Assembly (NCBI GenBank): GCA_028532985.1
Contig: JANCIK010000013.1
Span: 1,922,001 to 1,986,000 of the forward strand
Source of the DNA: Stropharia rugosoannulata
Taxonomy: Eukaryota > Basidiomycota > Agaricomycetes > Agaricales > Strophariaceae
DNA length: 64,000 bases
Direction of reading: 5' to 3'
Shown here one piece after another: positions 1 through 12,475 of the stretch (position 1 is its first letter; every line of letters starts with the position of its first letter). Under the pieces are notes generated by a model that worked only from the letters and a program-made list of their open reading frames with translations, was not told where the DNA came from and made no database searches. The position numbers were made by a program, and so were the translations under genes.

Positions 1-2
1 GG

Positions 3-128
3 CCCATCGCCCTTTCGACAGGCTTCGGCGCTGGAGCCGCCTGGGCGGACTGCGACCGCTCGTTCAACCCCGCACGCATCCCAGGAACACGCATAATCTC
101 TCAGTCAGAGGTTCCGGAAAGCAAATAG
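3..128 (+). CDS. Mic10-like MICOS subunit, C-terminal exon (partial)
   Basis: This is the last exon of a gene that starts left of the window. The 41 visible codons begin PIALSTGFGAGAAWADCDRS and stop at TAG 126-128. Mic10 (MINOS1/DUF543) is a small hairpin protein of the mitochondrial inner membrane that shapes crista junctions. Its second membrane segment carries a glycine-rich GxGxGxG motif followed by an aromatic-acidic-Cys patch, and TGFGAGAAWADCD fits that pattern. The hydrophilic tail of about 20 residues after the membrane segment also fits. The N-terminal half is outside the window, so the call rests on one motif. Confidence 0.7.
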   Translation, partial: PIALSTGFGAGAAWADCDRSFNPARIPGTRIISQSEVPESK

Positions 129-850
129 CCAGCGGGAAAGCGGGGGAGAGGTGCCTGTATGCGAAGCTTGTTCATGTGGTTTAGATGAGTCGCTGTTATT
201 GATTAAATGCGGAAATAATATAGATCCTGTGTGTATATTCACGACTTTGCTGCTTTTTGTCATTTTATACCGTCGGCGGCCTACTCATCTCGCCTTCTCG
301 TCGTCCAAGAGCCGTATGTTGCTGTTATCTTGGTCGAGGGTCCTCGGCAGCTTGCGTTGCTCTTCTCCCAGAACGACCCTTTTATATAATACCACTAAGT
401 AATACCAGAGTCAGTGCTAGTACTTGCAAAAATGCCTCAAGTACCGACGTGATGAGGCTACCAGAATTGGGAGCGAAACAATAACCAGTCTTATCCGGCG
501 TGCCTCGAGGGACAGCTGTGGTTTAGTCATCTGCCTTGAAAGTTGGTTTGGTGATGGTGGTTGCGGAAAGAGTTACGTTCGCCAACAATCAACACGGCAA
601 GGGCAAGGCTAATGCGCATACCGCACTCGACATAGGTAATCCACTATCTACATTTCCTTTTCTTTTTCTTTGAGAAAATTTCTGGTTAACAAGATGTACG
701 ACATATATATATATCTACACAGCGTCAACCCAGATGTACACCAAACGGACCATAAAAATATGTAAAATCACAATACTATAGACAACAAAATAGTGAAAAT
801 GTGGCTGGAATGAGTTCGTCTATCTACGTAGAGGGCTTCAGGCCTCGGCC
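129..850. other. Intergenic, convergent 3' ends
   Basis: This is the space between the Mic10-like stop and the SPT5 stop, which face each other. It becomes AT-rich after about 640, with a short run of alternating TA near 700-712, and would hold both 3' UTRs. I see no supported gene. Confidence 0.5.
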
Positions 851-3800
851 TTATGACCCGCCCACTTCGTCGTGCAGCGATATCACGAACTTCATAGGTA
901 CATTGTCGATGTCTGCAGGGTGTTGCTTGCTCGACACAACGACAAGGTCTTCGCCCTTGGGGTTCTCCCGCACGACCAGCGCCTGGCCCTTTTTGTGACC
1001 GCTGAGCACCAGCACTTCCTGCCCGCTGAACGTGGGTTCTTGTGGCACGACGTACTTCGCCGGCACGCTCCTCTCTTCGCCCGAGTCGAACTTGATGTGC
1101 GCGGTCTGGTCGTACTCCTGCGGCCCGTCCTGCACGGCGATGATGCGCCCGTACTTTTTGTCGTACTGACCGTCCATGAACTGCGTGCCGTCCGGGCTCT
1201 GGATCGTGACCAGCAGCCGGGGGATGTAGTTGCTAAACGCGGGGTCGAACAGCCACCCATCCTCGAGTTCTGAAAAACCAAAGACAAATAGTGAGTCATG
1301 GATGGAGGAGGTAAGGTGTGCATGATATGTGCGGTGCGACATACCGTTATCGACGCGGCGATTGTAGGTCTCGCCCCCGAATACGCCAGGCGTGGCGATG
1401 TCCATCGCGGTGCCGTGGCTCCACACGCCCGCGGGCGTGCGCCCGCTGATCCCAGGCGTGGGCGCAGATTCCGGATAGAACGGCGTTTGGCTCACTGCAG
1501 GCGTAGCCGCAGCCGGCGTTGGTGCGCTCTGTGCGCAGCAGAAAAAGAAAAAAGAAGAAAAAGAATAGATATATCAGTATTTGCATTCCTGAGTACAGAG
1601 CACCGGGCATGACAATCGAGATCAAAAACTCACCCAGTTCCCAGCTGGTATGTCCCAGGCATTGCTCGTCGGTACCGCAGGCGTCGCCCAAGTATCGGAA
1701 TTATTGGCCTTGGGGCTCGCCCAGCCCGCTGCCGTTGCCCCCCAAGCATTCGATGCGGCGGTATTTCTGCCCGGGGTTGCGCCACCCCACGACGGTGCAG
1801 CGTTGCGTCCCGGAGTCGCACCACCCCAGCCGTTGCCGGTGCCAGCGCCGGCGTTGGCGCCCGTGGCGTAGGGATTTGGAGTCCGCGAGCTGACGTTCCA
1901 TGCAGGCGTACGACCACCATCTGCGGCGGCGTATGGGTTTGGCGTCCGCGACGACGCATTCCACGCAGGAGTCCGTGAGTCGCCAGAAGCATAAGGATTT
2001 GGTGTACGCGATGAAGCATTCCATGCAGGCGTCCGCGAATCGTTGGCATATGGATTCGGCGTTTTGCTCGTGTTGTACGGGGTCCGACCTCCACTGATCT
2101 GGCCGCTAAAGCCAGCTCCACCTGTGTGGTATGGGTTGCCAGAACCTCTCGCTCCAGACTTGTCAAGGGGTTCCAGTTTCCCATCTTGTCTGTGGGTTTG
2201 ATTGTCGTGATAAGCAAGTAGCACTGCTATACATCTGAAACACCACCTACAATCTGCGGTACAGCTTGTCTTTATCCACCATGATGATTTTGTTACCTGT
2301 TCGAAGTTCCACACGCGCTATTGGGCCGTTGGTATCTTTGATTGTACCGACGTAACCTTTGTGAGGTCCTTTTACAACTGTAACAGTGGTCCCAATATGC
2401 CGGTCTCGGGGACCGCGCCCCATATTACCAGAGCCTACCATTCCACCAGTAGGGGCAACTAAAGCTGGATTCATCTTGGATAGATCCGCGCCCGGTTTGA
2501 TGATATTGCTCTTGGGGGCAACTGATGCCAACGACCGGGTTCGGGTCACAAATACACCGCTATTTTCAGCAATGTCGCGGTTATGAAGGAACGCAAAAAA
2601 AGCTTGGTGTGTATGCAGTACACGCCCTTTCCGACCCTAAAATTCATGAATAACGGATTCCGAGTGCCTAACGATATTTGAGGTAACTCACTTCACCATC
2701 GACTTCTTTGACGTTATCATTGACTCTTAGCTCATGACCTTCGGAGTCTGTCGCGATAGATCTGCTGGAGTCACGTCGCATTGAAATCTGGTGGGGCTGC
2801 ACAAGGCGGACTTGGCCATTCTGATCTAGCACGCGGAATGAATCGCGCTCGGTCTTGAAAATGACACCGACTGTTTGGGCACTAGCAAAATGGTGAGACC
2901 GGTGCGCCAAAGTAGAATGTCATAAACTTACTCAAGTTGCACCAAATCATACAACTCGTAATTCCCAACAATATTCGTACCAGATCCGACTTCTGCGGCC
3001 TCCCGTAGGTCCTTGGAGAAGACGGAAATCTAACAGACAATTTAGAAAAACGTTCTCAAGCAAATTGATTTATGCTCACCTCCTGCATTGTCATATCGGA
3101 AACAAAAGTGACAACGTTGTCCGCCACTGACACAACTAATCCCGTTTCGTCCGCATTCTGTCCGGCCATAACTTTGACATGGTCACCAGGCTTGAAGCGT
3201 TTTCGGACACTGCGAGCGGGCATCTCCATCTTCTGCCCCTCCAGATCAATGCCTTGCGCGGTAATGGTGACAACGTCACCGGCGATCTCGTCGACAACAC
3301 CATGAACACCGGCCTGTTCACCTTCAAAGACTTCAACGTGATCACCGGGTTGAAGAACAGCAATGGCGGCTTTCCGTGATGCTTCTGCAATAATGGACAG
3401 ATTGATTGCATTGTCATCTCCTCCATCTTGCCTCCGAGCGAACTGTGTTATTTCGTCTAAAGTAGGATTGACGTCGTCGGCGATCAACGCATTAGCTTTG
3501 AAGTCCTTTTCCAGGAAGCCGTCCTTGTATGTCTCGTTTTGGAAAACGTAAACTTGGTTCCGCTTTGTGACATTTTTCCGACCGTAAACTTTGATGATTT
3601 CCTCGTAGTTGAATAACCGCTGGGGTGGTCGACTAGACCCGGCTCCTACCGCAGCCTTTTTCCGTTTCTTGCTATTGGGATCAAGGGAACCGTCGTCTCT
3701 CGGGTTCATGTCAATGCGGGGAATGAGGGTCAGGCCGACGTCTTCCCCGTTCTCAGTGAGATCGACCACACGTGCAAGGTCTCCCGCATACTTTCCACGG

Positions 3801-4850
3801 CGGATTCGCACCCAAGTTCCCGGGGTCAATGTAGTTTCCTGCCTCTTGATTTGCAACAAGCTAGCCATTTCTTCAATTGGTACAAGCTGGATACCGCGAG
3901 AAGGATATACACCGACAAGACCGGTACACGCCTCCTGCACTTGCTTTGCGCTTCGTGCCTCGACATAAATCATTCCGGGTAGCGAATCACGTTGAAATGC
4001 TGCAAGGATGCTGAGAGGCCGAGCACTATATTCGACGTCGATGGCTTTGCGCATTAGGCTGAAAACAATGTCGCGTTCACGGCCAGGCTAAAGGAGCAAG
4101 TAATTAATATATTGTGGAAAAAAAGAAAATCGAATATCTATACCTTCACTCGAATTTGCCATAAACTAGCATCATGGACGGATGGCATTAGCAACCGCTG
4201 GGGAATTTCATTCATATCGCCCGTATATGGTGCTGCCCGGTCTCTGTGACGGCGGGCTACGGCTCGAGCAATTTCTTCAGGACTTCTCGCATCCTCCTCG
4301 TCGAAATGCCGCGAGCTGTCAAGTAAAGCATGATGTCTTGCAGAGCCATCGTCATCCAAATCATCATCAGCCGGCGCGATGAATGCGTCTACATGGCCAT
4401 GTAAGCGCGAAACAGACAAATTCAATGGTCGGAATACACACCTACTCCGTATTCTTCCTCTTCTTCATCCTCGTCATCATCTTCACTGACTTCTGCCTCC
4501 AAGTCAATGAACCGGCTTGCACCAGAGCGTTTGTGGCGATGCTAATGAAAGTTAAATAAATAAAAGCTATAGGGTCAGGATGAACGTAAACTAAATACCT
4601 TTGCGCGTTTCTTTCCTTTTCGTCCCGGGGCTTCATCCTCATCCTCTTCATCTTCGTCGTCGTCTTCATCTTCATCGTCGTCTTCTTCATCATCATCGTC
4701 CTCCTCTATCCCTCGCCGCGATGACTTGCTTTTTTTGGGCGGTGCATCGTCCATGTCATCATCTTGTTCTTCCATTTCCTGGTCCTCCACCTCGCCTCCT
4801 AAGCCCTCGTCTCCTTCATGTTGAAACATGTGTCCCTCGTCGTCGGACAT
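851..4850 (-). CDS. SPT5: Transcription elongation factor SPT5
   Basis: SPT5 with Spt4 forms DSIF, which binds RNA polymerase II and controls pausing, processivity and capping in the nucleus. Ten exons give an in-frame 1,145-residue protein: 4850-4599, 4541-4442, 4388-4144, 4087-3080, 3029-2932, 2881-2692, 2636-2251, 2189-1634, 1528-1345 and 1269-851. The N-terminus is very acidic (runs of Asp/Glu, about residues 1-120) and carries the Spt5 phrase ASRFIDLEAEVSEDDDE. The NGN domain follows (MIYVEARSAKQVQEAC), then several KOW modules (TPGTWVRIRRGKYAGDLARV; LQPGDHVEVFEGEQAGVHGV; FKPGDHVKVMAGQNADETGL; KGPHKGYVGTIKD). The C-terminal region is rich in SRTPNPYA and SRTPAWN repeats, the substrate of Bur1/CDK9-type kinases. 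A last KOW-like segment (PTFSGQEVLVLSGHKKGQAL) closes the protein. Domain order and length match fungal Spt5. The start is the only ATG ahead of the acidic region. Confidence 0.95.
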
Positions 4851-5153
4851 AGTTGGGGTTATAGGTCAAGGGGTATTCAAGTTGGCTGAGGAGCAACACA
4901 GTTAGGATTCAGGAATACCCGAGGGCACTATTTGGTTTTGGACAAACAATGGGCAGGTGACACCGGGCCGGTTCTCCGCTCCTTGCTTCCAAATTCCATC
5001 ATCCAAGCATCCAAATCTTTGCTATGACTTTCGGAGGCTTCAAGTTCCCTTCAAATCTGTAATTCGTGCTTACATGTAAGGCTCTACAGATATTCAAATT
5101 TTTGCACCCTTTTCATCTACTATTGAGCTGATATTAACACTACAGGGGGTAAT

Positions 5154-6877
5154 ATGCAATTCTCAGACCTTCCAGTGGAACTGCTGCCTGCGGTTATCCA
5201 ATTCATCACAAAGCCCCACCATCTGACACAGCTCTGCCAGGTGAACAGGACTTTCCACCATATTGCCTCACAGAAGCTATATGAAAGAGTCTACATATAC
5301 TCCTGGCACAAGGCGGGAAAGACTAAAGCTCGTAAAGTTACTCTGTATGTCATGGATAATGAACTTACCTTGATCGTACAATCAGGTTATTAAATTGTTC
5401 GACACGCTGTCTCGATATCCCTATCTGGCTGGCCATCTTAATAGACTAGGTCAAAATTTTAAACGCTTCCCCGGTCGAAGCCAAAGATACTAATGTAATG
5501 GTTAGAAATTCGAGACTTTCCTAAGGCTCTGACGGCTGTAGACAATGAGATTCTATCCCATGTTTTGCAGGGGCTCAAGAACTGCTTCAATTTGAAATCT
5601 TGTACATGGACTCGAGACGGCTCGTTGAACTCGGACGTCTTGCAGGCCCTGCAGTGCTGCCCGAACTTACGCGAACTAGAATTCAATGGACACAACCAAG
5701 GGAATTATGATCCTCGAGTCCTCCTAGGATTCAGAAATCTGGAACGCATACTCATCATCATGCCCAGCCCAGCTGTCGTGTCTCAATTCCGTCCTTGGTT
5801 CTCGTTTACTGGCCAAACCCTCCGTAGCTTCACTCTTATTTGCAAAGTAAGTATCCTGTCATTCTCTTACGCCAATCATTCTGATAGGAAGTTTATACTA
5901 CAGGGATCAAACCTCATCACAGATGAGCTTTTGCAATCTATTGCGCCAAGTTTACCGAATATTGAGCACCTCCACCTAACCGGTTGTCCAAAGGTAACAC
6001 AGGATGGTGTTTGGGCTGTGGTATCTGCTAGTGTCAAAGGACTACTCTCCCTAGGTTTGGAAGGCGCAGCCATGAAGTTTGTAGGTCACATTTTATTTTC
6101 TGCACTTGACGTCAGTAACGCTGCCTGACGCGTAGGATATGGCGTATTTGGCAAGCTGCTGTATAGCTTCAGGCGCATTAATTCGCCTTCGATCGATAAC
6201 TCTAACATTGCACTCGCAATTAGATATCAAAGAATGGATCAATGCCGTTCTTCTGTTGATAAGCGTGTCGCCAATAGAAAGATTTCAGGTCTATTCTATT
6301 GGTGTTTCGTTCGCAGCTCCCGTCACCGAAGAGCTGTGGCACAAACTTGTTTTGGCCCATTCTTCGCATCTCTTCAGAATCTCCGTTCATCGGATGCAGA
6401 TTAGCTTGAAAGCCGTACAGAATATTTGCATGCAATGCACAGAATTGCAGGAATTATTTATTGTAATGGAGTCGAACAGCTTTGTGAGTCATCTTTTTTG
6501 TGCATGTCGAAGGTGTGCATGGTTAAACTATGTCACAGGACAATTTGGCTGATTGCCTTTCTGCGGCCAAAAAGCTTCGCACTATTCATATCAACTCGCC
6601 TATAAACGCAGTTGATGCATACCCGTTTATTCTCAATCCAGATCGCGCCTTGTCAATCATTCGAAGGTGCAGTCCAACTCTCGTTCAATTTGGATGCAAC
6701 TCGAAAGTGTGGCAGGTATGTGATACAAAGCTTATATGCCTGTAAAGGCTAATGAGTGTCGTAAAGGTCGAGCGCCGCATGCTAAAGACAGATGATGGTA
6801 CACTGCTCCCTGAGCGATATTTGTTGCCGTATGGAAACCCCGAGATCCCAGAGCAGTTTACTGTTGTGCGGACATAA
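5154..6877 (+). CDS. F-box / leucine-rich-repeat-like protein
   Basis: The protein opens with an F-box (LPVELLPAVIQFITKPHHLT, then LCQVNRTFHHIASQKLYERV). That motif docks on Skp1 in SCF ubiquitin ligases. The rest is made of degenerate leucine-rich segments, for example LQALQCCPNLRELEFNGHN, LLQSIAPSLPNIEHLHLTGC and LSAAKKLRTIHINSP, as expected for a substrate-recognition solenoid. About seven exons; clear introns lie at about 5446-5509, 5848-5904, 6079-6135, 6484-6529 and 6716-6767. The first intron (about 5343-5385) has a weak donor and its exact border is uncertain. The final exon reads VERRMLKTDDGTLLPERYLL and stops at 6875-6877. Such proteins are very numerous in Agaricomycetes and usually lack individual names, so the target is unknown. 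Confidence 0.75.
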
Positions 6878-8201
6878 ACCAGCTGCTATGCCCCAAATCA
6901 GATTATTTTTCCTATGTGTTAGTGGTATGAGTCAGTTTAGTGTAATCCTTGCAATATTCAGATGTTCTCGAAGAATCCCCCGAAAACAATTACAGCTATC
7001 CATCTTGCACACCATATACAAACACGGTCAAAGAAACAGGAACTAGAGACGCCTAGCGTCGATAATCTCACAGACGGGTATGATAATTTTTAGAGCTTCT
7101 AGTTGCATGTAAGGCGTTCATTTGAAAGGCTTTACGAGCATTCTGAAGCACTCAATCTGTAATCTGCAACCTGCCTAGAAGGGTACTCTGATAAACGACC
7201 ATTCGGGCATGTGCTCAATGTGCACTAATGGCGGATACTTACACGAAAGTCCTGGTCTGGAGACAACTGTCGACATACCTGTCTGCGTACTAGCCAGATT
7301 GAAAATGATTTGCTATACGACTGCGGGGATTGGCCGAGTTCACAATGCATTTTAGTTCATCAAGCACAGTTGCCGACATTCAATGTGATGGGCAGTTCCA
7401 CCTCGAGGCATCATCTGATTCGCTATATTTTACGAAGTTATCAGGTTCATCGGTGATGTAAAACGATGGATGGTCTGATAGCTAGGTCATCTCTCAAGGC
7501 TGTATTTTTATTTTATTTTGTTTTTGTTTCTTCAAATAGCTTTATGATGAGAGAGTCTCCCTGCTTTGGTGACTCTGTATAATTGCTATTAATAAAAATA
7601 GTGTTGCATTGGTCGAGACACTGTTCAGTGTTTCTCGGGATGATGGATGTTATCCTGAGGCTGATTGGTAGTATCCTAGCAGTGTTAGTCCGGAGATACC
7701 TTACACTTTGTTGAGATCCGTCACGGTAATACATCAGAGTAACTTAAAGTACCCACAAACCTCAAAATCTCAGCCTCGGGTTCCGACTGGAATGGTGTGT
7801 ATTCCGGCAAACTAGCCCACATTTAGAACTCTATCAGGGAAAATTCGAAAAGGGAGCCTGATATATCCCGATCTCCTGCTTTATGTATACTTGTGGTTAC
7901 GAAGTAGTGTGTGTTCACTGCATCGAGGGGAACTATGCGCGGAAAGAGAGAAGTAACACGGTTAACCCCTCTGGTTCGAGATGTGTACTTACGTTGTGAC
8001 TCCGATATGGAGACCACTTGGATTCCTCTTTCCGTTACCGAAAAAAGTTTTTGTGGCGGAAAATCCCACTCTGGATATCCCATCTCAGAGTTCCGGTGCA
8101 TTATAATAGAGTATAAGTAGGGACCGCAAAAATGACAGATATTACCATCGAATTGTCCACCACCTCAGACCTAGTACCTCCAACTTTACCTCTTCGCCAT
8201 A
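6878..8201. other. Intergenic, no supported gene
   Basis: AT-rich sequence between the F-box gene and a doubtful short ORF. Only short open frames without family motifs are present. A stretch at about 8101-8120 (TATAATAGAGTATAAG) followed by a C/A-rich leader could be a promoter for the ORF at 8202. Confidence 0.4.
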
Positions 8202-8357
8202 ATGCTCTATGATACCACCACCACATTAAAAAATAATGGAGATGCATGCCCTCCTCCGCCGCCTCCCCCGACGGGCGATGGACCTAACCTTCCTAAGGGT
8301 TCAAAGGGTCGGTTTAGCCGCCCGCTACACGAGGACTTGGACTCCGCTTTGAATTAA
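8202..8357 (+). CDS. Short proline-rich ORF, unrecognised
   Basis: A 51-codon ORF runs from ATG 8202 to TAA 8355-8357. It has a run of seven prolines, then GDGPNLPKGSKGRFSRPLHE and an acidic end. Two things suggest it might be expressed: a TATA-like stretch about 85-95 nt upstream, and a leader poor in G with many C/A/T runs, typical of fungal 5' UTRs. A GTATGT donor-like site follows at about 8365, so the true reading frame could continue through splicing into 8420-8790. I do not recognise a family and give no function. It could be chance. Confidence 0.25.
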   Translation: MLYDTTTTLKNNGDACPPPPPPPTGDGPNLPKGSKGRFSRPLHEDLDSALN

Positions 8358-11300
8358 AAGATGGTATGTCTACTTTACATTGACTAGTATGTCTTATGGA
8401 TACTTAAGAACTCGTTTTAGCAATGCGGCACCAATCATGTCTGCACCGTTGGCTTCGAACAAACGAAAACATATTAATGCCAGTGTCAATCACGCGAAAG
8501 TGTTATGGGCTCGAAAAAAGTCAATACTTCGGCAGAGATTGAAAACAATGGCCCTTTATTTATTTATAGTGCTTGTTCTAGAGGCACAAACTCCTCAACT
8601 ACCAGGAAGAAGTCCACTTAATCATCCTCCATCGACTACTTTCACGGGAAACACATATTCCTGGATGCATCTCCCAGAGTGGTTCCTATCTCCACAACAT
8701 AATAGTTTCACTCCAGGAGAAACTCTTTTCCGTACCTATATATGGTCAATTATGCGCTCATCTCTCTCTCACCCCTGCTCGTTTCTGTAATGGACATTTT
8801 TATCGCAAGCCGTTTCCTTTATACGTTTTCATCATTGTATCACTTTTCACTGTCCCTGCTTCTATGTCCCGGCTATAATTATGTCTACTAGATTTAGAAT
8901 TGCCAACGTCTCTTATCAGTTGTATAACCATAATTGTAGTAGAGCATCATGGCCACCGCTTGTAGAGTAGTATAATTCTAGAACTAGTAGCAACTCCAAT
9001 GTAGCCCCAGTGCACCCCCCACTTGATTCAAATACTATTTATTAATGCGCTACTTACTTAATAAGACTCTTCCTAACATATTTGAGTCACATAGCTTCCA
9101 GATGCGGTTGGAATGACGGGTGACGGGGAAGTCACTTTCATCGGCATTTACCGGATGGGCGTCTATTTAACCCCAGTGAGACTTGAATGAGACTCGTTAT
9201 CGCGCGCTAGTAGGCAATGTGGTCGATGCCAGAAGGCAGCAGGTCATCATAACATTTTGAAAGCGTGTTTCAATACATCGACTAGGATCACAATCGGCGA
9301 CGTTGTGAAGTGACCTTTCAAAGAACCTATACAATGGTATCCGGCCATAGATGTCACGGTAGATCCTAGGGCAGGTTGCTGCCCCTTGAGGGCAATTCTT
9401 CATCGTTTCGCTTGAAAGATGACGCTTCACATCAGTCAGACCCGCATGCTCAGTTTCGCAGATCACTTAGTGCAATAAAGCGTGCAACAAAGGACGCATG
9501 AAATTAGAGGCCCATATGGCAAAATGTACACAGGCTCGGAGTACACTCATCAAGCACGAACGAAACTATTAACATAAGCGGAACAAGGACGGGAGAGTCT
9601 GGCAGCAGACATTCCAACACACTAGGGAGCAATGAACTGTCATACCTGGGAACATCTTCACGTAATTGTATTTTGGGTCGGTCCCTCAACCGGTGTTCCG
9701 GCCCAACCTCGCAACTTGAAACCGTTAGTTGAGAAAGTACATAGCTCCTCCAGGCTAATAAATATACGGAATCGCATAGCTATTTTATATGAAGGGAATA
9801 ACATTGTCGTCTTCGGAGATCATGGAAGTTATTTTAATACATTTTTTTATAGAGTAGAAGACGGTGAGTCTTCTTTCGTTGAAGTGATCGATCATCTCCT
9901 TTCGTTTTGAATGTGTATTACCATGGGGCATCTGCAAGCTTCCCGATAATTGTATTGTATCGTACGAGCGAATGAATGGTGAAAGAATGGAGTACCCAGT
10001 AGTTCTGGCGGCTAATGCCTCTCTTCCATTAAAATTTAATAAGTTGTGGCATACACATGGCATCATAGAGGTGTAGTATTTTTACGTCTCTTGAGCGCTG
10101 ATAGAAGCGTACCTGACATGATTTGTATTCAGAGGGCGCTCAGGCAAACATGTACGAGTTTAGCGTTCTGCTGTGTGGACACACGGCGGTCGCTAGGGAG
10201 CTACAAACACCACCGACTGTACTGCTATCGTGGTATCAATGGGAAATCTCCAGGTAGGTATTTATACGATTATTGTCTCCGCGTTGAATTAGAGATAAAA
10301 CTTCTCATGGATCGTTCCTGGACAGATTTTTTAGAGACCTTTCATGTATCAGATATCAAATTGTTGACGGAGCAAGTGAGTCTTCCATTATTTTAGATTG
10401 CCAATTGCAGAGGAGACACTAAGTGATTTTTCAAATGGAGCTGCTGCTACGGGAGAAGCCTGTAGAGCAACTTATCTTCCTAATCAAAGGGTAAAACGAC
10501 TGGAGCATGATGAACTAACCTGACTTGACTTGACTGAAGGAGCTTCGGGAACGCTTGATAGTACAACCACAACGCCGATTGTTTTTATTGATTAACTAGC
10601 GACAATCTCTAGTTATGATCTCCTTGACGAGTATGTCCGAGGTCCGTATATCAGTTACACCCGTTTAACGATCATCAAGCGCTGATACCTAATGTGATCA
10701 TTAGTATGTCAACACAGCTAGTGTGGTTTGATTCCAACTGCTCCTGTATAATAATTTACCCCCTCTCTAGACGGGTTGAAAATGCGGGTTTTTGCAGATT
10801 TCTGCGCTGCTTAAAGCAATGTCAGTTAAGACCTGATCGGAGCAGACACAGAAATAATGTGTCGCCCTTGTATTCATGCCTTTTCGAGGTATTTGTTGGA
10901 TCAGATGTGTCAGGGTCTAAAGGACATGCGGTCACGTCAACACTTGATACTTTGAGGAAAAAGTTGAAGTGACTCTCCTGAAAACTTGCGGATTCGCCAG
11001 GACAGAGCGTGTATGAGATTGACAGGCTTCAGGATTCCAAAGGTTTGACCAAGAACACAATCGGAACCCACCCACGCTAACGAACATGGACTCGCCATGT
11101 GAATTATCCAGTTATGATTGAAGGCCGTCTGTGACGGGGTGGTTCAGCACTTGTATTGATATCATCTGGAGATCCTCTGTCATTTGCAAGACAGTCGGTT
11201 AAGTCGGTAAGTTTAATCCTTTAGGAAAGGAGCCAAAAAATACAAACATGTCCTCCCACAAGGCGGGGATTGACACATACGTGCAAGAGAGTGACAGGCG

Positions 11301-12475
11301 TTAGCATTCCACAGATACAAAAACATACATACCGGTAGCTCACTCAATACGTCTTCCTATAAGCGAGCGCCCTATGGATGAATGCGAGAATCACGCAGAA
11401 GTCTTTACATTAGAGATTGAGCAATTAAATTGATGGTCGGATGAGATCTGAGGCGGAAATTCTTCGCATTGGCATTAATATCATCTTGGGATCCTTGAAT
11501 CCTCCGGATTAGTCTGCTGAATCGATAAGTTTAATCCTTTAGGAAGAAAGTGTCCTCCTACGCGGATGCAAGAGATTGACAGGTTTCAGCATTACAGACA
11601 ATATACATCTGGTTACTCACTTAATTCTATGTGAGTCTACGCGAGCACTATCTGGATGAATGGAAGGATCACCTATTTAACTTCTCGCTAACAGATAAAA
11701 TTCAACATTCCAATTTTTCAATCAAAATATTGTTACTGACTTGAATCTATTGGCCTCTAACCGAGAAGTATTTGGAAGACTGCGTGGGTCGCGCAAATGG
11801 GTTGTAGATAATTAAAGGGATTTCAGAACATCGGCCTGAATTGTGTTCGTGTTAGTCTTCAACGAGGAGCCATGTGGATTGACAAGTTAATTTGAATTTG
11901 AGCGACTAAAATAAGGCAAAACAGGAACATGTTAAAGCGTTAGTTCCATCTGAGGAGGTAAACTGCGCAAAGAGCGCCGCCGATGCGCGTGATTTTTTAC
12001 GCTCTATACAATCCTACCTGATTATCGGGATTAATAAGGCCTTCATTGTTCTGTAGTATGGTACTCAACAACGGCGTTTTCAGTGTACATTTTCCGATTG
12101 ATACAAAAAATGTCGTAGTTGCATTGATGTCATTGAATATTCTCATCAAGCCCAAGGTCGCATTGGGACTCGGGTGCCATTGCTGAAATAGAAAGATTGC
12201 CGTTTCTGAGCATGAGATTCGTGCGAACAAGGAGGAACCAGGCCGTCAATATGACATTTGAGATTGTTGAGCGTCAGGACCGTGTGTTGTCCACCAGGAT
12301 CGGGATATACTCCAGACTCCAGTGTGGGTGAGGTATTTTCTTCATAGCCGAATGCCGAGATGCCAACGTTATTTATACAACTTAGCCGTTGTGGCAATAC
12401 ATCCAAGATACACTTGTCGCAATGCCATTACTGTATCCCCATTCTATTTGGGGCCGATTTGAATACACTGTGTCT
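8358..12475. other. Gene-poor region with coding-like fragments
   Basis: No complete gene could be built over these 4 kb. Several open stretches have protein-like composition but lack starts or joins: about 8380-8790 (with a hydrophobic MALYLFIVLVLEA segment), about 9720-9910 (ending SFVEVIDHLLSF), 10307-10375 (ending IKLLTEQ before a GT donor) and about 10770-10972 (ending TLDTLRKKLK). They may be exons of a decayed gene or chance. The diverged tandem repeat at 11155-11797 is listed separately. The AT content and lack of order suggest relaxed, degenerating sequence. Confidence 0.4.
11155..11797. repeat. Diverged tandem repeat, two copies plus a partial third
   Basis: Copy 1 (about 11155-11394) and copy 2 (about 11474-11672) share the same series of words in the same order: ATTxATATCATCT, an exact 19-mer (11209-11227 and 11527-11545), TGTCCTCC, GCAAGAGA, TTGACAGG or GTGACAGG, ACTCACT or GCTCACTC, and GGATGAATG with AATCAC or GATCAC. 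A partial third copy lies at about 11730-11797 (GTTACTGACTTGAATCTAT). The words GAGATTGACAGGCTTCAGGATTCC near 11011-11035 suggest another partial unit upstream. The period is about 280-320 nt. No reading frame is shared. Confidence 0.55.

Noticed and set aside
11155..11797. CRISPR-like or satellite array
   Set aside because: Copies are too long, too few and too diverged; a eukaryotic window would not carry CRISPR.
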